From contig JAAEAF010006122.1 in NCBI GenBank assembly GCA_011037195.1, forward strand, positions 1-64,000: a stretch of DNA of 64,000 nucleotides. Direction: 5' to 3'. Shown in pieces: positions 56,838 to 64,000 of this stretch. The translations under genes and the position numbers were made by a program. The notes below the pieces were generated by a model. That model was not told where the DNA came from. It saw only the letters and a list, made by a program, of their open reading frames with translations, and did not search any database. This DNA comes from Triatoma infestans (lineage: Eukaryota; Arthropoda; Insecta; Hemiptera; Reduviidae). Every line of letters starts with the position of its first letter. Position 1 is the stretch's first letter.

Positions 56838-57690
56838 TACTTTCTCTTAATCCTAGTTAAAAAAACGGAAAAAACCACAGAAAGTTGAAACTTGATATTC
56901 CGTTTTGGTATCACTATGGGATCTGACAGTACGTAATCTGTCAAAATTACTCAACCGAAAGTACCAATTTACTAGTGTTTTTTTTTTTTTTTTTTTTTTG
57001 CGTTTTTCTCAAAAATTTTTCCACTATTTTCTTCAGACTTGGTATATCACTACAATACAAGAGCTACAACTTTTATTTGAACATTTCTCTGGGAAAAATT
57101 CATTTAAGGCAGTTTTAGGGGGGTGGGGTTAGTTTTCATCTAAAGTGCTATTTCAGTTTATTAGACAATTCTGTCATTTAAATAATGTTAATTATAATTA
57201 AATATGTTGTTGAAATTCCGAGTTTGAAAAAAATCGGATGACCGGAAGTGCGTTTATTTTATTACTTTACTAAATGATTTTTTTTTTCACTTTTTCGCGA
57301 TTTTCTCAATAATAACTCCCGACGATTTTCTGGAAACTTCATATATAAACTAAACATACAATGATGTACAACTTTTATTTACAACATTTCTGTGGGAAAA
57401 TTCATTGAAGTGCACGTTTAGGGGAGATGTTTTGTTTTGATCTAAAGTGCTGTTATAGTTGATTATACAATTCTATCATCCAAACAAAATTAATTAGAAA
57501 TAAAAATAGATGGCCAAAAAATTCCGAGTTTCAAGAAAATTAGTAAACCGGAAGTGCGCTTTTACTGAACAGTTCTTTCAGTTTTCGACGTATTTCATTA
57601 AATTTGTTACACAAACTATAAAAATTTGTCAATTATAATTTTGAGTACTGGAGTAAGAGAAAGTTGTGTGAGTGTTTCACACCAGATTTT
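56838..57690 (+). repeat. repeat R, copy H, most complete
   Basis: Starts ACTTTCTCTTAATCCTAG and ends GGAGTAAGAGAAAGTTGTG, followed by the hairpin GTGTGAGTGTTTCACAC and CAGATTTTTT. The outer ACTTTCTCTTA and TAAGAGAAAGT are inverted repeats. Two subrepeats begin near 57062 and 57363, about 300 bp apart. Each carries TACAACTTTTATTT, a G-rich box, AATTCCGAGTTT and ACCGGAAGTGCG (57241, 57547). No protein is encoded and the transposon class is unknown. Confidence 0.85.
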
Positions 57691-57699
57691 TTGTATAAT

Positions 57700-58025
57700 G
57701 GAATACAATCCCAACTATACGTTTTATACACAAGTTTAAAGAAAATTTGATATGTAATGTGAATGTTAGATAGCAATATATTTTTATTAATTTATTTTCG
57801 TATAAACCAAAATTTCAAACTGTAGGATTCCTCTTTTATTTCATTGTTATATATATTCACTGATATTTCTCCCGTATATTTTCCATCAGGAAAACTAGCA
57901 TTTATGAATTTTTGTTTGCAATATTTATATTGCTATATTGTTACTTATATACTGGCTATATTCTGCTAGGTTTTTTTAAGCGTTATTTAACTCTGTTCCC
58001 TTGCTGTTGTTTTATGTTTTTGTGA
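57700..58025. other. AT-rich, nothing recognised
   Basis: No motif recognised. Confidence 0.45.
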
Positions 58026-58029
58026 ATTT

Positions 58030-58160
58030 GTTTGAATATGTGGATGGTCCGCAGTGCTGGATAACATCTGGTATTTTATCCGTATACATATTCCGTATAT
58101 TTTGTTCCTTACCAGTTTCGGATTTTCATCCATCGTCAGAGATTAGATTTTTAGATAACC
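58030..58160 (-). ncRNA. hammerhead module type 1, good core
   Basis: The minus strand reads CTGACGA (58133-58139), stem II GGAT/ATCC with a GAAA loop, GAAA (58116-58119), stem III ACTGGT, and A as cleavage base. AGG then pairs with TCT upstream of the core for three base pairs. CUGANGA and GAAA are intact. Downstream GGAACAAAATATACGGAATA and ATCCAGCACTGCGGACCATC match the copy at 61405-61545. Confidence 0.65.
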
Positions 58161-58214
58161 TCTTGAGAAATCTCATTCCATTCTTCAATAACTAATGTAA
58201 ATAAGAGGACCTGA

Positions 58215-59100
58215 GAGTGCTACAGGCAATTAGGCGAAGTATGAGCCGTCTTCCATTTGTGTCCCAAAGGTGTTCTATTGGATTGAGGCCTGGACTTCTC
58301 GGTGGAGAAATCAAACGTCAAATCCCAACATCCTGTACATTCTAAGGACAACTCGAGCAGTGTGACATCTGGCATTGTCTTGCATTAATAGAAAATCATC
58401 ACCGACCCTTTCAGAAATTGAGACAACATATCGCTGAAGAACCTCTTCAAGGTACTTCCGGGCATTTAGCGTCCAATTTTCCACGATATGTAACTCTGTA
58501 CGTCCGTCAAAACTTATGCCTCTCCAAATCATAACACCGCCTCCACCAAAAGCCACTCTTGGTGAAATGTTAGCCTCTGCATATCTCCAAATAATATAAA
58601 ATTTCTTCGAGTCAGCTGAGACTTCAGAATTTTATGTTACTGTGAATAAAACATGTCTCCAATCCTCTGTTGCCCAATTGACATGTTCTCGTGAATATTG
58701 CAGTCTGGCGACTCGATAGCTCTGGTAAGAAGAAAACCAGTAGCGGGTATCCTGGAAGCCTAGTTTGCTTCATTTAATCATCTTCTGACTGTCCTACTTG
58801 AAATATGGACATTACGGAATTAGCGATCAAGTGACGTAATTGATTGCTAGTGACGAACCTGTTCCTTAACACATTCAGATGAATAAATCTCTGACCTGTC
58901 CGAGTTGTACTTCTGGGACGGCCCGTGGCAGGTCTTCGGGTGTATCTCCCAGTCTCCTTGTAGCGCATTAACATTCTTGAAACAGTGGATTGGTTCATTC
59001 CTAGTCTCTGAGCAATAATTGAATGCTGAACCCCTTCTTCATGCAATGTTGCCACCACACGAACTGCTATTTCTTCAGAATAATTTCCTTCACGAGACAT
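58215..59100 (-). pseudogene. Tc1-like (DD34E) transposase
   Basis: From ATG 59100 the minus strand encodes a helix-turn-helix region (about residues 8-50, HSIIAQRLGMNQSTVSRMLM at 26-45) and the AT-hook-like GRPR (60-63), the bipartite DNA-binding region of Tc1 transposases. After breaks, GGGGVMIWRGISFDGRTELH (near 58540) and DFLLMQDNARCHTARVV carry the second catalytic Asp. In another frame, PPRSPGLNPIEHLWD (near 58290) carries the final Glu; the usual SPDLNP has become SPGLNP. Frameshifts lie between the blocks. Terminal repeats were not identified. It is a different Tc1 lineage from that at 3195-4292. Confidence 0.85.
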
Positions 59101-59103
59101 TTA

Positions 59104-59415
59104 TTGTTTTAAAAAATTAAAACAATCTTTAAAAAAAAAAACTGTTAACAAAAACACTAAAGAAAACTTTGTAAGAGAGAGTAATTACTCAGAGGCAATG
59201 AAATTACGTACTGGGATGATTTGTGTTTACAAGTATGAACGGATTTTTCGTTATAAAAACATAAACAAATTGGTTTTATCTTGTTCTCCATTTGGTCAGA
59301 GTTTATTTAAAATGAATCCATAAAAAAACAACTGTGTTATCATGAAAGAAAACATTTGGAAATTTTATGCAATACTTTTGTCCAGCAGTTTATTTTTCCG
59401 ACATGTGGGCAAAGT
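59104..59415. other. AT-rich, nothing recognised
   Basis: Probably the remaining upstream part of the Tc1-like element, but no terminus was found. Confidence 0.4.
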
Positions 59416-59419
59416 TATA

Positions 59420-59540
59420 ATTATTTATTGTTGTGGTGGTTGGTTCCGCAGAGCTGGAAAGCATCAGAAGATTTTCTGTGGTAGCCTGGATGACCACAAA
59501 ATGAAGCAGGCTACCATGGAAAATGTCTCTGATAGTTATT
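59420..59540. repeat. head-to-head type 2 module halves
   Basis: The minus strand from about 59487 reads CTACCACAGAAAATCTTCTG and CCAGCTCTGCGGAACCAACC. The plus strand from 59488 reads GATGACCACAAAATGAAGCA and GGCTACCATGGAAAATGTCT. Both are downstream parts of the type 2 module, joined back to back with no hammerhead core left. Confidence 0.7.
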
Positions 59541-59576
59541 TACAATGTGATGTTTGTATGGCACTGTTTTTTTTAT

Positions 59577-59735
59577 AGACAAGGTATACTAAACCTTCAT
59601 AACACAGATGTCTTGCCTTCTATAAGTAGCATTTGCTTTTCTTCTGATAATGGTTTTATGACCTTTGATAATGGTTTTATGGCTACGAGGGAATTTAAAC
59701 TTTCTAGATTTACAAAAAGTGATTTGAATACCATT
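59577..59735 (+). repeat. direct repeat, copy 1
   Basis: TATACTAAACCTTCATAACA, GTCTTGCCTTCTATAAGTAG and TTCTTCTGATAATGGTT recur at 60865-60985. This copy has an internal duplication of TGATAATGGTTTTATG. Confidence 0.85.
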
Positions 59736-59925
59736 TCATAGTTTTTTTATTTTACTAATCGAGCTACAATCTTCTATTGGTATTATTGTTAACGCTTGAT
59801 AAAACAGTTATTATTTTGCTGACTTGTGTTATTGATCGTTGACAGATTATTTTATGTTTTCTGAACAGTAGTTTGTATATTTCTAAACACATATTTTGTT
59901 AATTTCTGTAGTTTACTTCTCTCTC

Positions 59926-59928
<3 letters not shown>

Positions 59929-59961
<33 letters not shown>

Positions 59962-59962
59962 T
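59929..59962. repeat. CT/TA/GA palindromic microsatellite
   Basis: CTCTCTATATATATATAGAG followed by a GA run. Confidence 0.95.
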
Positions 59963-59964
59963 AT

Positions 59965-60335
59965 GGGGTGAGGGAGAACAGCAAATTCAAAAAATAGTTG
60001 TTTTGATTGTAAAGGGTTTTCGTAAGATTCGTAAATGTGATAGTGTCTCTAAATCCTAATTGTTTTGCTTTTCATAGAATCTTTCCATCGATTTTGAACA
60101 TTTTTAAAAGTTCCATATCTTCCAAAAAAGGTGTTTTGTATTATATATATTTGTTGTGTTGTTGTTTTCGAGATAGACCAAACTCCGCTCAGTGGTTGTA
60201 ACATGATTTAACAACATCGCAGATATAACATAATTATCATCGCAGATATTCAAAAAGACGCATTTTTATTGGTATTATTTCTATTTTTTCTAATGTTCAT
60301 CATTATTAGCTTGTAAATTTAAGTATATTTTGCAC
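59965..60335. other. AT-rich, nothing recognised
   Basis: No motif recognised. Confidence 0.45.
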
Positions 60336-60345
60336 AATTATGCAT

Positions 60346-60575
60346 TTTTTTATTTTAAATTTAGCACGCGTCAACATCTATGGTCATTGGCGCCCGGAGC
60401 CTTCTCAGTACATTACCGGCCTCCTGACATTGTTTTCTCGTTACAAACACACTATCCATCCCCGGAAAGTTAGCTGTAGAGGCTCCTAGGAAGAAAAAAA
60501 TCTAAGGGTAGTACAACTGGACTCGAAACCGGGTCCTCCGCGTGGGACCCCAGCACGGTAACCCGTTATCGTGTT
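60346..60575 (-). mobile_element. tRNA-derived SINE, minus strand
   Basis: The head is degenerate (GGGTTACCGTGCTGG) with a B-box relic CCGGTTTCGAGTCC. The body TTCCTAGGAGCCTCTACAGC and the tail AGGCTCCGGGCGCCAATGAC match the 48775 subfamily. AATTATGCAT and AATTATTCAT flank it (60336-60345, 60576-60585), a probable target duplication with one change. Confidence 0.85.
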
Positions 60576-60654
60576 AATTATTCATGTAAAATAACCAATT
60601 ATTTAAAGCCAATCCTATGAATTTTTTTGAGTATTAGGAAATGTTTATACGACA

Positions 60655-60745
60655 AATAGCCAGAGAAGCTTTTTTAAAGAAAGAAAGAATTCTTTATTTG
60701 CTCACAAGTTTCAGGTACCATTAGTGTCCTTCTTCAAAATCTCTA
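60655..60745 (-). ncRNA. Penelope-type tail with hammerhead-like motif
   Basis: The minus strand reads TTTGAAGAAGGACACTAATG, then GGTACCTGAAACTTGTGAGC and AATAAAGAATTC plus a T-rich run. This parallels 23397-23470 and marks a second end of the same Penelope lineage. The core (TTGAAGA) is changed, so cleavage is doubtful. Confidence 0.5.
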
Positions 60746-60864
60746 GATTAAGTGAAAGGAGCTATACCTCTTTTTTCTTGAAAAAACTTCTCTGCTATTG
60801 CCAGGGTATAATTATCTCACTTATAACTTAAGGCCTGACTATCTGGACACAGTTTTTTTATTTT

Positions 60865-60985
60865 AGAGAATGTATACTAAACCTTCATAACATGGGTGTC
60901 TTGCCTTCTATAAGTAGCATATACTTTTCTTCTGATAATGGTTATGACTAGGAGAGAATTTAAAGGTTCTAGATTTACACAAAAA
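60865..60985 (+). repeat. direct repeat, copy 2
   Basis: Matches 59577-59735 apart from the missing internal duplication and scattered changes. Confidence 0.85.
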
Positions 60986-60989
60986 AAGG

Positions 60990-61400
60990 AAAAAATCCTT
61001 TTTGAGGGTCAGCTGGTCCAAAAAGATAAACAATTCTTTATTCGACTTTTTGTAAAATCTATATTCTTCATCTTCAAGCTATAAGAAAATATGGAAGTAT
61101 TAACGAAATAAAAAAAGAAAAAAATGAAATATACACATTAAAATGAAAATAATTGTTCTGAACTTATAAGTGATTATGTAAAATGTATTATTTCAAATTT
61201 CTTATTATTTTTTTCTATTTTGTTAATAGATTCATATTTTCTTGTAGCTTGAAAAACAAAATATGATTTTTTGAAACGAATTGTTATATTTTTGAACTAG
61301 CTAACCCTCATATAGGATTCTTTTCTTTGTAATCAGATTTATTAATCAAAAGAAAAACTAATTTTCTAGATTTAATTACCAAAATAGTAAAAGCAATAAA
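60990..61400. other. AT-rich, nothing firm
   Basis: The minus strand at 61010-61085 (AGCTTGAAGATGAAGAATAT and GAATAAAGAATTG) may be another decayed Penelope-type tail. Confidence 0.35.
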
Positions 61401-61404
61401 TTAA

Positions 61405-61545
61405 TCGTTTGAAAATGTGGGTGGATCCGCAATGCTGGATAATATCTGGTATTTTATCCGTCGTAGCGTGCATATAGATTTTGTTCCTGACCGGTTTCGA
61501 ATTTTCATCCAGCGTCATTGCAAATTCATCAGGTTCGTGTAGAGA
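61405..61545 (-). ncRNA. hammerhead module type 1, degenerate core
   Basis: The minus strand has ATGACGCTGGATGAAAATTC, then GAAACCGGTCAGGAAC. The GAAA, the ACCGGT stem III and the GUC cleavage site are good, but CTGACGA has changed to ATGACGC. Downstream GATAAAATACCAGATATTAT and CAGCATTGCGGATCCACCCA match 58030-58160. Confidence 0.6.
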
Positions 61546-61591
61546 GTTCAAAATGTTCAACAAAATGTTTCTCAGAATACCAGAAAATAAA

Positions 61592-61666
61592 TTAATCATC
61601 AGTGATATTTTCCGTAATAGCCTGCTTCTTTTTGTGGTCATCGGGCGTTCGCCCATCATCAGGATG
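61592..61666 (-). ncRNA. hammerhead module type 2, minus copy
   Basis: The minus strand reads CATCCTGATGATGGGCGAAC, GCCCG, then jumps to ATGACCACAAAAAGAAGC. It has lost AACCGGTC, that is stem III and the cleavage site. The rest of the core is perfect. Confidence 0.7.
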
Positions 61667-61679
61667 TGTGTATAAACTG

Positions 61680-61870
61680 AACTTGGGTGTGTAAGCTGAA
61701 TTTGCTCTGTACAAGTTTGTGATATCACACTGTTTTGACAAAAATTCCCGATCATAGGCGAACGCCCGAAACCGGTCGATGACCAGAAAAAGAAGCAGGC
61801 TATCGTGGAAAATATATCTGATGCTTTCAAGCTCTGCGGAACCAACCATAACGACAAAACTAAATATTTA
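61680..61870 (+). ncRNA. hammerhead module type 2, plus copy
   Basis: GCTGAATTTGCTCTGTACAA leads to a damaged CTGATGA (CCGATCATA). Intact GGCGAACGCC, GAAACCGGTCGATGACC (61768-61784) and GAAGCAGGCTATCGTGGAAA follow, then GCTCTGCGGAACCAACCATA. It is complementary in its losses to the minus copy beside it. Confidence 0.7.
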
Positions 61871-61874
61871 CATT

Positions 61875-63890
61875 TTTAGAAAGTTAATGATACCAGCAGC
61901 ATATTTTATCCTTAGGCACAATGAACAGCAGGCTTTATTGCTAAGCAGAATGTTAATATCATTGAACAAAGAAAATACATTAAGTACTAACAAAAATAAA
62001 TTAATTACCATTAAAAAATAGTGGTTATAATATCACAGAGATTAATGAAAAGCGGGTCTTAAAGTGAAAAAGAATAATCATCATTCTTAATGCCATAAAG
62101 GTCTAAAAACTCCTCCGTTGCATCAAAATGTCTGCATAGTATTTGTTGCAGAAATGACATTTCTAAAATCAGAAGGGATCACAGTAGCTTCTGGAAACCC
62201 CAGTTAATGAAGAAAAAAAAATGCCATCCAGATTAAAACTTCATTAACAAACATTCGAGAAGTGAAATAAACGATTTAAATTGTGAAGCGGAAATAATAA
62301 CTTTGAATTCAAGAAGCAACTCCAAATAATATAAAATTTCGTCGAGTCACTGTGATAAAGGACCGGTTTGCAAAAAAATGCTATAAAAAAGGAAAAATAC
62401 ATCTTCCTTAATGATAAAGAAAGTTAAATATTATCACCGATTTTTTTAATATCTCAGCAATGCAATTTAATTATATTTAACTTTAATTAATAAGTAACTA
62501 TAATTAATTTAAGTACATTACCATTCACATCAAACACTTTCGTCACGTCAAAATTACAAAATTTCCAATAAAATAGATTAATTCTTCGGTTGCAACCAGC
62601 GAAAGAATCCATAGTTTAGTGATATCACACTATTAAAGCATGCTTTCATTTTATAGTCTTCAGGGATTGATTAAAACTGGGTATAGTTTGTTAACAAAAA
62701 CATTGCAATTCTTAATTTTGTTGCAGCTAAAAAATAAATTCTTTTATAATTTGAGAATGATCTAGTAGATTGAAACCGGTAAATTGGAAATAAATTTGTT
62801 ATTTTATGAATAAGATCCATCTTTATAGTTTGGCCCTTTAGATTGAAACAATTCATCCTATCACTTTCATTGGAATTTTCAGAGTGGCTGAAAAATCTTA
62901 AGACTTTTTCCATAGCGTTGTTAACGACCGCATTCTGTATCGCTCCCCCATTTTCATGTTGTCTTAAACAATGTGATATCGTGCTCACAGAAGGCTTTAC
63001 ACAAGGCAAACAAAAAGCTGATGTAATTCTAGAAAACGATATTCTTATAAATAAGTACATACGGAAAAATCATAAAAAGCAACTTAGTGATTGAAGTAAA
63101 TCCTTCTTTAAGAAATCGATTTTGGGAAAATGAAATAAAGCTGATGTAGAATATTTATGCTTAGTACGATTATAACTCAATAAGAAGATGCTTTAAATAC
63201 CAAAAATTCAACCATTTAACCAAAAATCGTACAAAACAACTTATATGTTGCTATTGTGCATAAGCACATGCTTGCAACTACTATACTAAAAAAAGGAAAA
63301 TCAAATAGAAGTATAAGTGTATCAACTGCATCAGTTTTAATAATTATTCAAAACAAAACAATAAAGTAGAAACAATAAATTACAACATTGATTTTGACGA
63401 TCAATCAAAATGAATCTCTTCTATTTCTTCAAATAAATCTTCAAAGATCTAGATTAATTACTAGTAATACATCGGAAAAGGATTAATATAGAAAGCTCTT
63501 CTTCAAGAACCGTATACAGTAAACAGAATGCGGTAGGTTTTCCTGCAAACTGTAAGATTATTGCAGCTGGTACTTTCCGGAAAACAGCAACCATTTTAGC
63601 GCCTTTATCAAATTAAAGTGTTCAGATTAAGGATTTTGTAAGTAGTGTAATTGATTGCATCAGTGTTCTTATTCTTAATCATGATGAGGTCAGTAATTAT
63701 TGACTTAGCTAAAATAGAAAATATTAGTCAAGGGAATAGTTTCTTAATATCAGTGAGTAACAAAGTCGTTCAGTATTATGGTATGATTGTATTACTAACA
63801 GAAGAGGGTTTTTTTTTTTAGCAAATTACATTGTATCTAGCAATTTAAATATCTGCACTTGCGATGAAGGCAAGCGTACATATGAGACAA
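61875..63890. other. AT-rich, nothing recognised
   Basis: No coding motif is seen. At 62752-62790, TGAGAATGATCTAGTAGATT followed by GAAACCGGTAAATTGG resembles a hammerhead with stem II ATCT/AGAT, a degenerate core and ACCGGT stem III. Confidence 0.4.
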
Positions 63891-63895
63891 TCAGA

Positions 63896-63941
63896 GCCAG
63901 AAGCTCTTACTGCCAGAAGCTCTTACTACGCAGTAAGAGCT
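63896..63941. repeat. 16-bp tandem pair plus hairpin
   Basis: GCCAGAAGCTCTTACT occurs at 63896-63911 and 63912-63927. AGCTCTTACT, loop ACGC, AGTAAGAGCT (63918-63941) is a perfect 10-bp hairpin. Confidence 0.9.
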
Positions 63942-64000
63942 AACCATTTAGAGAATATTTACACCGACTGAGTTGACCAATATACCAGTATGCACTTGTG

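Noticed and set aside
57650..57690. Helitron 3' end (hairpin before terminus) on repeat R
   Set aside because: The hairpin is there, but no CTRR end follows and no TC start was found at the other end.
62671..63094. Overlapping 129- and 83-codon frames on opposite strands
   Set aside because: No recognisable domain on either strand; overlapping chance frames are the simplest explanation, although I cannot exclude a small unknown exon.

Overview
This window is AT-rich metazoan DNA, most likely from an arthropod, and consists almost entirely of transposable elements, their relics and simple repeats. The arthropod call rests on Jockey-clade LINEs with a cysteine-rich gag, a mariner with DD34D spacing, a DD41D mariner, Tc1-like (DD34E) elements, a Penelope-like element and abundant tRNA-derived SINEs. 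I cannot place it below that level. I recognise no host protein-coding gene, rRNA or functional tRNA, so it reads like intergenic or intronic sequence of a large repeat-rich genome.

Layout. 0-6 kb: a dispersed repeat, a 3-copy tandem array, and a dead Tc1-like element (2992-5517) carrying a nested Jockey fragment. 7-13 kb: four LINE 3' fragments, one (9718-10548) with a perfect 16-bp target duplication. 13.5-20 kb: a tRNA-derived SINE, a non-LTR retrotransposon relic, and copies of an unclassified repeat called R here, one of them broken by a 577-bp TIR element. 21.5-28 kb: a Penelope-like element followed by a nearly full-length degenerate Jockey element. 28.7-30 kb: two inverted hammerhead-ribozyme-like modules. 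33-35.6 kb: an R copy interrupted by a DD41D mariner with very long inverted arms. 37-42 kb: a second copy of the TIR element, a nearly intact mariner (39059-40372), and a long-TIR element. 43-46 kb: more hammerhead-like modules and two micro-exon-like segments. 46.7-48.3 kb: a PIF/Harbinger relic and a second end copy. 48.8-62 kb: SINEs, tandem repeats, R copies, a Tc1-like pseudogene and several hammerhead-like modules. 62-64 kb: no recognised gene.

Two themes stand out. First, the hammerhead core (CTGANGA, stem II, GAAA, a very short self-complementary stem III, a UH cleavage site) recurs more than ten times in several sequence classes, often in head-to-head or tandem pairs. This is the arrangement expected from Penelope-like elements and retrozymes. 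Second, nesting is common: Jockey in Tc1, LINE in repeat S, TIR element in R, DD41D mariner next to a SINE in R. These events give relative insertion ages. The element families do not form a cooperating gene system; the autonomous-type elements are all visibly broken, and the SINEs and TIR elements must have depended on enzymes supplied from elsewhere.
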